DNA of 64,000 bases from an uncultured Alphaproteobacteria bacterium (GTDB taxonomy: Bacteria; Pseudomonadota; Alphaproteobacteria; Rhodobacterales; Rhodobacteraceae), in assembly GCA_902578545.1 (NCBI GenBank), contig CACHDI010000001.1:248001-312000 (forward strand). Reading direction: 5' to 3'. This document shows positions 30,527-39,933 of the stretch, in pieces. A model generated the notes under the pieces. It searched no databases. It had not been told where the DNA came from and worked only from the letters and a program-made list of their open reading frames with translations. Position 1 is the first letter of the stretch, and each line of letters opens with the position of its first letter. The position numbers and the translations under genes were made by a program.

Positions 30527-30714
30527 GTTTGTTTCCGCTTAATTTTAAAAAAATAATCATTAAAAATATTCAACCTAATATGTTATCCCAAGAAATATTT
30601 TTTAAATTATATAACTAAAAGAGACCCTTTAAATTACTTCATTTAAGAACTATAATAATAGAAAATAAATCTAAATCATTATAAGTGTCAAGAAAAGGTA
30701 TTTTAGGAGATTTT

Positions 30715-32370
30715 ATGTCCGAAATAAAAAGAGAGTCTATTGAATATGATGTAGTTATTGTCGGAGCTGGTCCTGCTGGTTTATCTGCTGCTATTAAATT
30801 AAAACAACTAGATGCTAATTTACAAGTTGTAGTTTTAGAAAAAGGTTCTGAAGTTGGTTCTCATATAATTTCAGGTGCTGTATTAGATCCTATTGGGTTG
30901 GATAAATTAATTCCTAATTGGAAAGATATGAATTCACCAATTAAAACAAAAGTAAAAGACGACAAATTTTATTTTCTAGGCCCTGCTGGTGGAATTCGGA
31001 TTCCAAATTTTTTGATGCCTCCATTAATGTCAAATCATGGTAATTATATTGTCTCTATGTCAAAAGTTTGTAGATGGCTTGCAGTTCAGGCAGAACAATT
31101 AGGAGTGGAAATTTTTCCTGGAATGGCTTGTTCTGAACTAATTTATGGTAATTCAAATGAGTTAAAAGGAGTAATAGCAGGTGAATTTGGTAAAGATTCT
31201 GATGGAAAACCAGGACCAATGTATGAACCAGGTATGGAAGTTATTGGCAAATATGTCTTCATAGCAGAGGGTGTAAGGGGTTCCTTAGCAAAAAAAATTA
31301 TCGCAAATTATGATTTGTCTAAAAATTCGGATTATCCAAAATTTGGAATTGGGATTAAGGAAGTTTGGGAGGTAAAATCAGAAAAGCATAAAGAAGGTCA
31401 AGTCCTTCATACAATGGGATGGCCTCTTGGAAATTCCACTGGTGGAGGATCTTTTTTATATCACGGTAATGACAATCAGGTTTATATCGGTTTTGTGGTT
31501 CATTTAAATTATAAAAATCCTTATTTATTTCCCTACAAGGAATTCCAAAAATTTAAACATCACCCTTTTATTTATAATTTGCTAGACGGAGGTAAAAGAA
31601 TTGAATATGGCGCTAGAGCAATAAGTGAAGGAGGAATTCAATCTATACCAAAACTTTCATTTCCTGGTGGAGTTTTAATTGGTTGTTCTGCTGGTTTTGT
31701 TAATGTACCTAGAATTAAAGGAAATCATAACGCAATTATTTCAGGAATTGAAGCAGCTGAAGCCGCTTACTTTGCTTTGAATAATGGAAGATCAAACGAT
31801 TCTCTTGTTGAGTATGAAAATAAGATTATGAAAGGACCTGTATTTCAAGATCTTTCTCCAGTTAGGAATGTAAAACCATTATGGTCTAGGCTTGGCCTTT
31901 TATTAGGAATAACATTAGGTGCTATTGATATGTGGTTTGCAAGCATATTTGGGAAAAATTTGTTTGGAACATTAAATCATAAATATCCTGATCACAGCAG
32001 CCTAGAACCAGCATCAAAATCTAAAGTAATTAATTATCCAAAAGCGGATGGTAAAATAAGTTTTGAACGTCTTGATAATGTTAGTTTTTCAGGTACTTCT
32101 CATAGTGATGGACAAGAATGCCATCTAAAATTAAAAGACGATACAGTTCCGATTAAATTTAACTTACCCAATTTTGATGAACCCGCTCAGCGATACTGTC
32201 CGGCTGGTGTTTATGAAGTTCTTCAAAATAATGAAACGTCGAAATCTAAATTTCAAATTAACTATCAAAATTGTGTTCATTGTAAAACATGTGATATAAA
32301 AGATCCAAGTCAAAATATTACATGGATTACTCCTCAGGGCGGAGAGGGTCCAAACTACTCTACTATGTAA
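30715..32370 (+). CDS. Electron-transfer flavoprotein:ubiquinone oxidoreductase
   Basis: ETF-QO passes electrons from acyl-CoA dehydrogenases, via ETF, to ubiquinone in the inner membrane. I use the ATG at 30715 because AGGAGA lies just before it; a GTG at 30685 is in frame. The 551 residues have the FAD motif GAGPAG (17–22), the quinone-site region, and a C-terminal 4Fe-4S site built from Cys495, Cys520, Cys523 and Cys526 (NCVHCKTCDIKDP). It implies fatty-acid or amino-acid oxidation. Confidence 0.96.
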   Translation: MSEIKRESIEYDVVIVGAGPAGLSAAIKLKQLDANLQVVVLEKGSEVGSHIISGAVLDPIGLDKLIPNWKDMNSPIKTKVKDDKFYFLGPAGGIRIPNFLMPPLMSNHGNYIVSMSKVCRWLAVQAEQLGVEIFPGMACSELIYGNSNELKGVIAGEFGKDSDGKPGPMYEPGMEVIGKYVFIAEGVRGSLAKKIIANYDLSKNSDYPKFGIGIKEVWEVKSEKHKEGQVLHTMGWPLGNSTGGGSFLYHGNDNQVYIGFVVHLNYKNPYLFPYKEFQKFKHHPFIYNLLDGGKRIEYGARAISEGGIQSIPKLSFPGGVLIGCSAGFVNVPRIKGNHNAIISGIEAAEAAYFALNNGRSNDSLVEYENKIMKGPVFQDLSPVRNVKPLWSRLGLLLGITLGAIDMWFASIFGKNLFGTLNHKYPDHSSLEPASKSKVINYPKADGKISFERLDNVSFSGTSHSDGQECHLKLKDDTVPIKFNLPNFDEPAQRYCPAGVYEVLQNNETSKSKFQINYQNCVHCKTCDIKDPSQNITWITPQGGEGPNYSTM

Positions 32371-32415
32371 TTTAATAAAATAAAATTTTATAGGTATCTG
32401 TAAAAAATATTCTTA

Positions 32416-34074
32416 ATGAAAATAAGTTCCTTTTTTTTAACATTTGCGTTTATATTGGCTACAATTTCACCCTTGAGTTGTAAATCAATATCAGGATCAA
32501 TACTGGCTTCAAAATATTCCTCATCCATAAATGACTTTAAAAAATCTGCTGAATTTAATTTAGATATCTTAAATTATGGTATTAAAGACTCAGCATTTTA
32601 TAATGACGCACTTCTTTATTTAGTCGCATCGGGAAATTTTAAGGATGCATTTAAATTATCAAAAGAAATGTATGATTTAGATCTAAGATCTCCAGCTCTT
32701 GGTTTAGTTTTGATAATTGAAAAAATTAGTAAGGAAGAACTTTATGAGAGTGTGTCATTAATAGAGTTATTTGATAAAGACCTTCCTCCAGTTTTGGTCT
32801 CTTCTCTAAAGGGATGGATTAATTTAAAACAAGGTAACCTAGAAGACTCATTAGTTGAATTCAATAAATTAAGTGAAAGCAGTTTAAATTTTGATCTTGG
32901 TGCGTATTATTCATCTATTGCTTATTTGCTAGTTTCAAAAGCAGAGAAGGCTTTAGAAATCATAAATAAGAATAATTCTGATTTTAAAATTTTGGGAAAA
33001 TTCTACGAAATCTTTAAATCAGAAGTTATGGCTAAGAACGGACAAAATGTTAAAGCTCATCAAAGTTTAAAACAATCTCTTAATGAATTTTCAAATGATA
33101 TAACTCTAAAGGAGTTATATTACAAAGTTAAAGTAAATAAATTAATTAATTATCAAATTTTTAGGAATGAAAATGATGGTATTTCTGATACATTACTTCT
33201 CTTTGCACGAGGAGAGAGTCGACAAATAAATCAAAAATTAGTTGAAGTTTTTTATTGTCAATTAGCGCATTATTTAAGTAAAAATAATTCTAGATATAAG
33301 CTAAAATTAGCTACAGCACTAAATGAATCTGGTCTATTTAAAGAATCTAAAGAAATTTTACTTACTATCTCTAAAGAAGATATCTTTTATACTGAGTCCA
33401 GGTTAATTTTGGCTGACTTTAATAATGAAAATTCTTTTGAGAAAGAAGCTATTAATATATTAAAAGAACTAATTAAAACTCAAGAAAAGACTTCTGAAAT
33501 TTACGAACTTTTAGGAAATATTTACAGATATCATGAAAAATTTGATTTAGCCCAAGAAGCTTATTCTGAAGCCATATATTTACACCAAAATTCAGAATTT
33601 GATAATAATAGTTTATGGCTTCTATATTTTTTTAGAGGTATTGCATTAGAACAATTAAAGAACTACGAGAAATCTAAACAAGATTTAAGAAAATCTCTAG
33701 CACTGATGCCAGATCAACCTCAGGTCTTAAATTACTTAGGCTATATGTTGATAGAGCAAAAAGAGAATTTAGAAGAAGCATTAGGCATGATAAGAAAAGC
33801 AGTAAAAATAAGTCCACAAAGTGGTTATATCATAGATTCTTTAGCATGGGGACTTTATCAATTAGGAAGATATTCAGAGGCAATAGAACCAATGGAAAGA
33901 GCAATAGAATTGGAACCAGAAGATCCAATAGTTAATGACCACCTTGGTGATGTATTATGGAAAGTTGGTAGAAAAAGGGAAGCATATTATCAGTGGAAAA
34001 AAACATTACTTTTTAATCCAACACCAGAGCTGAAATTAGAAATTGAAAAAAAATTAGATACAGGACTACCATAA
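32416..34074 (+). CDS. TPR-repeat protein with N-terminal signal sequence
   Basis: The 552 residues begin with a hydrophobic signal (SSFFLTFAFILATISP) ending in PLSC, a poor lipobox, so secretion as a lipoprotein is possible but uncertain. The rest is helical with tetratricopeptide repeats, clearest in the C-terminal third: LLGNIYRYHEKFDLAQEAY, LNYLGYMLIEQKENLEEA, and SLAWGLYQLGRYSEAIEPM. A TPR protein between ETF-QO and ispE is a common alphaproteobacterial arrangement. The role is probably scaffolding in the periplasm; nothing specific can be said. Confidence 0.85.
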   Translation: MKISSFFLTFAFILATISPLSCKSISGSILASKYSSSINDFKKSAEFNLDILNYGIKDSAFYNDALLYLVASGNFKDAFKLSKEMYDLDLRSPALGLVLIIEKISKEELYESVSLIELFDKDLPPVLVSSLKGWINLKQGNLEDSLVEFNKLSESSLNFDLGAYYSSIAYLLVSKAEKALEIINKNNSDFKILGKFYEIFKSEVMAKNGQNVKAHQSLKQSLNEFSNDITLKELYYKVKVNKLINYQIFRNENDGISDTLLLFARGESRQINQKLVEVFYCQLAHYLSKNNSRYKLKLATALNESGLFKESKEILLTISKEDIFYTESRLILADFNNENSFEKEAINILKELIKTQEKTSEIYELLGNIYRYHEKFDLAQEAYSEAIYLHQNSEFDNNSLWLLYFFRGIALEQLKNYEKSKQDLRKSLALMPDQPQVLNYLGYMLIEQKENLEEALGMIRKAVKISPQSGYIIDSLAWGLYQLGRYSEAIEPMERAIELEPEDPIVNDHLGDVLWKVGRKREAYYQWKKTLLFNPTPELKLEIEKKLDTGLP

Positions 34075-34093
34075 TAGTCTTATTTGATTTTAC

Positions 34094-34939
34094 ATGAATA
34101 ATATTAAATTACATTCCATATCCAGAGTTAAAGTAAATCTTTATTTACATGTTATTGGGAAAAGAAAAGATGGATACCATAATCTTGATAGTTTAGTTGC
34201 CTTTCCTAATATTGGTGACAAAATAGAAATTTATCCATCTAAAAATATTAATCTCACAATTACGGGTAGGCTAAAAAAAGAGCTTCCTACAAAAGAAAAC
34301 TTAATTTTAAAAGCCTCTAAATTATTTAAAAATAACAAAAATGGTGCTGATATTCACTTGAATAAAAATATACCTATTTCTGCAGGATTAGGGGGTGGTT
34401 CTTCAAATGCTGCAGTTGTTTTAAAATTACTTTCTAAACTTTGGAATGTACCATTGCCATCTATTCAGGATATAGTCTTACTAGGTGCTGATATTCCAGT
34501 ATGTATGGATTGGCGATTACAAAGAATGCAAGGTATTGGAGATAATACATCATTCATTTCTTCCCAAGGCCATTTATGGATACTATTATTAAATAATGGT
34601 GACAAAACACCAACAAATTTAATATTTAAGGAACTTTCACCGAATAACTTTTCAGATGTAATTAATATACCAAAATTTAATGATACTAGGTCTTTAATAA
34701 AGTTTTTGAAATCTACAAGAAATGATTTAGAAAAGGTGACAATTAAAAATTTTCCTTCTATTAAGATCCTTCTAGATCATTTTGAAATGACGAGTGGCTG
34801 TCTTATTTCAAGAATGTCAGGGTCTGGATCTACTTGCTTTGGATTATATGAAAAGAAATCTGAAGCTGTAAAAGCTAAAAATTTCCTTTTACAAAAATTT
34901 CCAAAATCTTGGATAAAAGTTGCAAAAATTTTATCATGA
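34094..34939 (+). CDS. ispE: 4-diphosphocytidyl-2-C-methyl-D-erythritol kinase
   Basis: IspE is the GHMP-family kinase of the MEP isoprenoid pathway. The 281 residues show VKVNLYLHVIGKRKDGYHNLDS at the start, the ATP-binding AGLGGGSSNA (97–106), GADIP (131–135) with catalytic Asp133, and RMSGSGSTCFGLY near the end. Its 3' end overlaps the convergent polyprenyl synthase gene by 6 bp. Another MEP gene, ispH, is at 47386. Confidence 0.96.
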   Translation: MNNIKLHSISRVKVNLYLHVIGKRKDGYHNLDSLVAFPNIGDKIEIYPSKNINLTITGRLKKELPTKENLILKASKLFKNNKNGADIHLNKNIPISAGLGGGSSNAAVVLKLLSKLWNVPLPSIQDIVLLGADIPVCMDWRLQRMQGIGDNTSFISSQGHLWILLLNNGDKTPTNLIFKELSPNNFSDVINIPKFNDTRSLIKFLKSTRNDLEKVTIKNFPSIKILLDHFEMTSGCLISRMSGSGSTCFGLYEKKSEAVKAKNFLLQKFPKSWIKVAKILS

Positions 34940-35923
34940 TGATCTTGATATTATACTATCTGCAAGTTCTTGAAGTAGAATTGTAATAGGGTTTTGTGGA
35001 ATTTTTTGAATTTCTTCTTTTGCTTTTTTTGACCACTTTATAGCCTCTATTTTTGTTTTTTTTAAGGCATCATTATTATCTAAAATTTCTAAAATTAATT
35101 TTAGGTCATTTTGGGTCTTTTGCTTCTTTTTGAAAAGATTCTCAATTTTTTCTTTTTCAGAATAAGTACCTTTATTAAGAGTTATTATAATTGGATAGGT
35201 TAATTTTGAGTTAAAAAAATCATTTCCTATTAACTTTCCCATAATTTTTTTATCGCCCTTATAATCTAGATAATCGTCAATAAGTTGAAAACAAATTCCA
35301 ATTGATTTTCCATATGACTTAAAACTTTTAATTTGATTTAAATTGCTTGTAGCTATCATAGCACCAGTTTCACATGCAGCAGAAAAAAGTTCAGCTGTTT
35401 TTCCTTCAATAATTTTGAAATAAGTGTTTAAGCCAATATTGATATTTTTAATATTTGTAAGTTGTAAAACTTCGCTTTCAGCTATTATAGCAGCGGCATT
35501 TGATAAAACTTCTAAAATACTTAATGATTTAGTTGCGACCATTAATTGAAAAGCTCTAGAAAATAAAAAGTCACCAACTAAAATTGAAGATTTGTTATCC
35601 CAAAGTATATTTGCTGTTTTTTCTCCTCTACGTGTTGAGCTTTCATCTACTACGTCATCATGTAATAATGTAGCAGTATGAATAAATTCAATAGTTGCAG
35701 CTAAAAGTATATGTTTATCTAATTTATAATTTAATGCCTCAGCAGTAGCAATACATAATAGAGGTCTTATTTTTTTTCCTCCTGATTCAAATATATGTTT
35801 TGTAATTTCAGGTATTCTAGGAGCACTATCTGATTCCATCATTTTTGAAAATAATTGATCCATTAAACCTAGCTTGTTGCTAAGTAATTTTTGCAATTTC
35901 AATATGGGATCATTTTGAGACAT
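34934..35923 (-). CDS. Long-chain polyprenyl diphosphate synthase (octaprenyl-type, IspB family)
   Basis: This enzyme builds the ubiquinone side chain by adding isopentenyl diphosphate units in trans. The 329 residues contain GGKKIRPLL (48–56), the first aspartate-rich motif DDVVD (89–93) followed by RRG, and the second, DDYLD (216–220). The small residues before the first DDxxD favour a long-chain product. Final chain length cannot be read with confidence. It is divergent from the TrmN6-like gene and convergent with ispE. Confidence 0.93.
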   Translation of the reverse strand: MSQNDPILKLQKLLSNKLGLMDQLFSKMMESDSAPRIPEITKHIFESGGKKIRPLLCIATAEALNYKLDKHILLAATIEFIHTATLLHDDVVDESSTRRGEKTANILWDNKSSILVGDFLFSRAFQLMVATKSLSILEVLSNAAAIIAESEVLQLTNIKNINIGLNTYFKIIEGKTAELFSAACETGAMIATSNLNQIKSFKSYGKSIGICFQLIDDYLDYKGDKKIMGKLIGNDFFNSKLTYPIIITLNKGTYSEKEKIENLFKKKQKTQNDLKLILEILDNNDALKKTKIEAIKWSKKAKEEIQKIPQNPITILLQELADSIISRSS

Positions 35924-36060
35924 AACAACTATACTTTAATTTTAAAAGGTACAGGATTTAAATAAGTACTTAATTTTTATTTACTATTAACAATTTTTGT
36001 AAAAAATTTTAATACAATATTCAATTAGTATATATTAAGCTAAAAAATTAAATTAATTCT

Positions 36061-36819
36061 ATGGAAAATCAACTTACTGAAATAACAAAAGATTTATTTT
36101 TAGGTGGAAAATTATCGTTATTGCAACCAAAAAAAGGTTTTAGAGCAGGTTTAGATTCAGTTTTATTAGCAGCGGCAGTAAATGCAAAAACTGGAGAGAA
36201 AGTGTTTGAAATTGGATCAGGAGTCGGAACAGTTTTATTTTGTTTGATGAGTAGAATTTCGGGTCTTAAGGCAACCGCCATTGAAATCATGAATGAATAT
36301 CATTCTCTTTCTTTAATAAATGCTAAGCAAAATAATTTTAAAGCAAATTTAATTTTAGGAGATTTTCTGAAAGATCAAAAATTAAAGCAAGAAAGTTTTG
36401 ACCAAATTTTTTTTAATCCACCATATTACCCAATTCATAATTATAAAATTTCTGGTAATAAATTACTTGAAATTGCACATATTGAGTATCCTGGAATTTT
36501 AAAAAAATTGCTTTCTTATGCATTAAAAAGATGTAAACCCTATGGTTATATAACATTAATTCATCGGCCTGCTAGACTTCCAGAAATTTTATCTATTTTA
36601 ACTAATGGGTCAGGTGATATAAAAATCCAACCAATTGTAAGTTCCCACTCTCAAATTTCATCTAGAGTAATTATAAGAGCAAGAAAGTCAGCAAAAGGAG
36701 AGACAAAACTTTTTAATCCCATATCTATTTATAAAAATTCAGACAAATCGGGGTTAAAAAAACAATATACCTCTAAAATCCAGGAAATTTTAAAAAATGG
36801 TAATGCTTTAAATTTTTAA
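36061..36819 (+). CDS. TrmN6-like tRNA (adenine-N6) methyltransferase
   Basis: The 252 residues match the tRNA1(Val) A37 N6-methyltransferase family. SAM motif I is FEIGSGVGTV (49–58), and the catalytic NPPY of N6-adenine methyltransferases is at 119–122 (FFNPPYYP). The N-terminal LLQPKKGFRAGLDSVLLAA is typical for the family. It is divergent from the polyprenyl synthase. The nucleotide modified is inferred from the family only. Confidence 0.88.
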   Translation: MENQLTEITKDLFLGGKLSLLQPKKGFRAGLDSVLLAAAVNAKTGEKVFEIGSGVGTVLFCLMSRISGLKATAIEIMNEYHSLSLINAKQNNFKANLILGDFLKDQKLKQESFDQIFFNPPYYPIHNYKISGNKLLEIAHIEYPGILKKLLSYALKRCKPYGYITLIHRPARLPEILSILTNGSGDIKIQPIVSSHSQISSRVIIRARKSAKGETKLFNPISIYKNSDKSGLKKQYTSKIQEILKNGNALNF

Positions 36820-36899
36820 AAAATATTTGCAACAACATTTATTTAGTGTAATTTATAAATATACAAAGTTTGGGGGGATAACAAATTAAGGAGGCTCCA

Positions 36900-37070
36900 A
36901 TGACTTTGGAAACTTACGTAGCTGAGCTTAAGAAAAAACATGCTAAATTGTCTCAAGATGTAGATAATGAGCAAAAAAAGCAATTTCCTGATATGATGCT
37001 ACTTTCAATTTTAAAAAAAGAAAAATTAATTATTAAAGAAAAATTAGTTCAAAAAGCTAGATTACTCTAA
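36900..37070 (+). CDS. YdcH/DUF465-like small coiled-coil protein
   Basis: A short reading frame of 56 codons starts at ATG 36900 after a perfect AGGAGG at 36889–36894, one of the strongest ribosome-binding sites in the window. The product, with LETYVAELKKKHAKLSQDV at the N-terminus and LKKEKLIIKEKLVQKARLL at the C-terminus, is a helical hairpin like YdcH (DUF465). The role of this family is unknown. The last 14 bp overlap the convergent amidotransferase gene. Confidence 0.82.
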   Translation: MTLETYVAELKKKHAKLSQDVDNEQKKQFPDMMLLSILKKEKLIIKEKLVQKARLL

Positions 37071-37800
37071 GAGCAGTAAGTAGTGGTTTAAAAATTTTCT
37101 GATTATCAATTTTTTCTGTTAAGCTTTCTAAAGCTTTATTACCTACTTTGTTTGGAATGGTTTGTCCAATTCTTCTTTTTATAATCATTTCTAAACAATC
37201 CTTTTTAAATTCGGGATGACTTTGAATAGATATTGCAATTGGATTTTCTAAATTGCCATAACACAAGATAGAATTGGGGCAAAAACTAGATCCATAAATA
37301 CTAAATGCGTTTTCAGGTTTAATTACAACTTGGTCTTGGTGGCTGGCATACCCAAAAAAATAATCTCCTACAATTTTTGACCATTTTGGATTCAATTTTC
37401 TTTCATATCTATGAACCCCAACCCCCCATCCTCTACTCGATTTTTCTACTTTTCCACCCAAAGCCTCAGCAATAACTTGGTGTCCAAAACATATTCCAAT
37501 AAGAGGTATTTTTAATTTATAGATTTTTTTTATCAAATTTTTTAATTTACTAATCCAGGGAACATTTTCGTATACTCCGTATGATGAACCAGTTATTAGC
37601 CATAAATCTGTATTATCAAGATTTTTTGGAAAGTCCTTATTTATCAAGTCATAGGTTTTTATTTCAAAATTTAAATTTGATTGTTTGAATAAGTCATTAA
37701 ACATTTTTGGATAATCCCCAAATTTATTTTCTAAATTTTGAGGCAACTTTCCTGTTTCTAATATCGATACTTTCAAAACTTTGTCCCATTTAATTTTCAA
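37057..37800 (-). CDS. Class I glutamine amidotransferase (GMP synthase-like)
   Basis: The 247 residues form a stand-alone class I glutaminase domain with the catalytic triad Cys104 (GICFGHQ), His194 and Glu196 (SHPEF). WLITGSSYGVYENVPWI is typical of the family annotated as type 1 GATase or GMP-synthase glutaminase-like protein. Such proteins include gamma-glutamyl-polyamine hydrolases and others, so the substrate is unknown. It lies 3 bp after the TlpA-like gene on the same strand. Confidence 0.85.
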   Translation of the reverse strand: MKIKWDKVLKVSILETGKLPQNLENKFGDYPKMFNDLFKQSNLNFEIKTYDLINKDFPKNLDNTDLWLITGSSYGVYENVPWISKLKNLIKKIYKLKIPLIGICFGHQVIAEALGGKVEKSSRGWGVGVHRYERKLNPKWSKIVGDYFFGYASHQDQVVIKPENAFSIYGSSFCPNSILCYGNLENPIAISIQSHPEFKKDCLEMIIKRRIGQTIPNKVGNKALESLTEKIDNQKIFKPLLTALRVI

Positions 37801-37803
37801 TCT

Positions 37804-38340
37804 TTAAGATTCTTTTTCAATTAATTCTATAAATAAATCCTCAACTTCTTTTTTTGACCAATCAATTGGACCAATTAATTGGCCTATATTTCTTTTTTCT
37901 TTTGATATAATTAGTGAGAAAGGTAGGCCAACTACACCCAGCTCTAAAGCTAATTTCCCCTTAGGATCTCTATAATTTTCTAAATTCGAGAGGTTATATT
38001 TTTTAAAAAAAGCTAAAATCTTGTTAGGATTGTTTCTACCAGTTGCTACTGTAACTATTTTTAGATTTTTTGTATCAAATTTAGATTGCAGTTCATTTAA
38101 AGATGGCATTTCTTTCGTACAAGGACTACACCAGGTTGCCCAAAAATTAATCAATATTATGTCAGTATTTTTATTTAGAATGTTTATTTCATTATCATTA
38201 ATATCTAATACATTCAAATTTTTAAGTTTTTGAGAATTTTCATGAAACAAAAACTTATCAACTTCGTTTTTTTCAGCAAAAGAGATATTTGCAAAAAACG
38301 TCATCAAAGCGTATAAAAAAACAAAACATCCAATTCGCAT
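37804..38340 (-). CDS. TlpA/ResA-family thiol-disulfide oxidoreductase
   Basis: The 178-residue protein from ATG 38340 (an in-frame TTG at 38352 is less likely) has a cleavable or anchoring signal (GCFVFLYALMTFFANISFA) and a thioredoxin fold with the redox motif WCSPC (Cys71, Cys74) and a cis-proline region VGLPFSLII. It acts in the periplasm, probably reducing cysteines of apocytochrome c or other proteins. It is divergent from argH, a neighbourhood found in many alphaproteobacteria. Confidence 0.9.
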   Translation of the reverse strand: MRIGCFVFLYALMTFFANISFAEKNEVDKFLFHENSQKLKNLNVLDINDNEINILNKNTDIILINFWATWCSPCTKEMPSLNELQSKFDTKNLKIVTVATGRNNPNKILAFFKKYNLSNLENYRDPKGKLALELGVVGLPFSLIISKEKRNIGQLIGPIDWSKKEVEDLFIELIEKES

Positions 38341-38383
38341 ATTTAATAACAAAAAAAACTTTCAAAAATAGTTAGAGGCGGAA

Positions 38384-39784
38384 ATGTCAAACAAAGGATC
38401 TCATGATACGAATTTAATGTGGGGAGGACGATTTTCAAGTCCACAGGATAATATTATGGAAGCTATTAATTCTTCGATAGAGGTGGATCATCGTATGGTT
38501 CTTCAAGATATTGAAGGTTCTATTGCTCATGTGAAGATGCTTAAATTTCAAAAAATAATATCAATTAAAATTTGTAATAACATTATTAAAGGTCTCAAAG
38601 TAATTCAAGATGAAGTAATTAAAGGCAAGTTTCTTTATGATAGGAAATTTGAAGACATTCATATGAATGTAGAAAAAAAATTATATGACATAATTGGAGA
38701 TGATGCAGGATATTTACACATTGCAAGATCAAGGAATGATCAAGTAGTAACTGATTTTAAAATGTGGATTAGAGACTCTATTCAAGATTTAGTTTCAAAA
38801 ATTTCTGAAAATATGAAAACTTTTTTAATGATTGCAGATAATAATTTTAATACTTTAATGCCTGGATTTACTCATTTACAAACAGCACAGCCAATCACAT
38901 TTGGCCATCATATTTTGGCTTATATAGAAATGCTTGATAGGGATAAGAAGCGGTTTATTGAAGCAAAAAATAGGTTAAATGAATGCCCATTAGGCTCTGC
39001 TGCTTTAGCCGGAACTTCTTATCCAATTGATCGTTTTTTTACATCTGAAAAACTTGGATTTGATAAACCAACCTCTAATAGTATTGATGCTGTTTCTGAT
39101 AGAGATTTTGTACTTGATTTTCTATCTGCATCTTCAATTTGTGCAACGCATTTGAGTCGTTTTGCAGAAGAACTAGTAATATGGGCCAGTGATGGATTTG
39201 CTTTTATTGAGATATCAGATAGTTTTTCAACTGGATCATCCATTATGCCACAAAAAAGAAATCCAGATGCTGCAGAATTAATTAGAGCTAAAGTTTCAAA
39301 CATAACAGGGTCTTTATTTTCAATGTTCACTATACTAAAGGGTTTGCCATTAGCTTATTCTAAAGATTTACAAGAGGATAAAGAGCTAGTTTTTAGATCA
39401 TATGATAACCTATCGCTCATGCTTGAAGTAATGAATAAAATGATGAAAGAAATAACTATTAACAAAGATAACCTTAGAAAAATGACTTCATCTCATTTTA
39501 TAACTGCAACTGACTTAGCTGACTATTTAGTAAAGCATTATGATTATAGTTTTAGGAAATCTCATCAAATTGTTGGAAAATTAGTGCTTAAGGCAGAAAA
39601 GCTTGATTGTGATTTAAAGGACCTTAAATTATCTGAATTTAAAAAAATAGACCCAAATATTGATAATAGTATTTATAAGATTCTTTCAATTGAAAATTCA
39701 GTTGATATAAGAACATCATATGGTGGGACATCTCCATCAGAGGTAAAAAAGAGAGTTAAAGAATGGAAAAAAAAATTAAAATAA
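38384..39784 (+). CDS. argH: Argininosuccinate lyase
   Basis: ArgH releases arginine and fumarate from argininosuccinate. The 466 residues begin with MWGGRFSSPQDNIMEAINSSI and include HIARSRNDQV, THLQTAQPITFGHH with the catalytic His, and the superfamily signature GSSIMPQKRNPD. Length is normal. The gene for the LptM-like lipoprotein overlaps its last 22 bp in another frame, and lysA follows, an order conserved in alphaproteobacteria. Confidence 0.97.
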   Translation: MSNKGSHDTNLMWGGRFSSPQDNIMEAINSSIEVDHRMVLQDIEGSIAHVKMLKFQKIISIKICNNIIKGLKVIQDEVIKGKFLYDRKFEDIHMNVEKKLYDIIGDDAGYLHIARSRNDQVVTDFKMWIRDSIQDLVSKISENMKTFLMIADNNFNTLMPGFTHLQTAQPITFGHHILAYIEMLDRDKKRFIEAKNRLNECPLGSAALAGTSYPIDRFFTSEKLGFDKPTSNSIDAVSDRDFVLDFLSASSICATHLSRFAEELVIWASDGFAFIEISDSFSTGSSIMPQKRNPDAAELIRAKVSNITGSLFSMFTILKGLPLAYSKDLQEDKELVFRSYDNLSLMLEVMNKMMKEITINKDNLRKMTSSHFITATDLADYLVKHYDYSFRKSHQIVGKLVLKAEKLDCDLKDLKLSEFKKIDPNIDNSIYKILSIENSVDIRTSYGGTSPSEVKKRVKEWKKKLK

Positions 39785-39900
39785 ATATTCAATTTATATG
39801 TTTAATTACAGTTAGCTTTTTATTAGGATGTGGTGTTAAGGGTGATCCACAGGAACCTTTGGTTGGATCGACACATAGTAAATACAAAAGAAATTATTAA
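39763..39900 (+). CDS. LptM-like small lipoprotein
   Basis: This 45-residue open frame starts inside the end of argH. It has a hydrophobic signal (INIQFICLITVSFL), a canonical lipobox LLGC with Cys23, and then GVKGDPQEP, matching the CG.KG.....P signature of LptM/YifL lipoproteins. In E. coli LptM helps oxidative maturation of the LPS translocon LptD. Its place between argH and lysA is the same as in other alphaproteobacteria and supports the call. Confidence 0.85.
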   Translation: MEKKIKINIQFICLITVSFLLGCGVKGDPQEPLVGSTHSKYKRNY

Positions 39901-39933
39901 TTCCAAAAATTAACATTATTAAAACGAAAAATT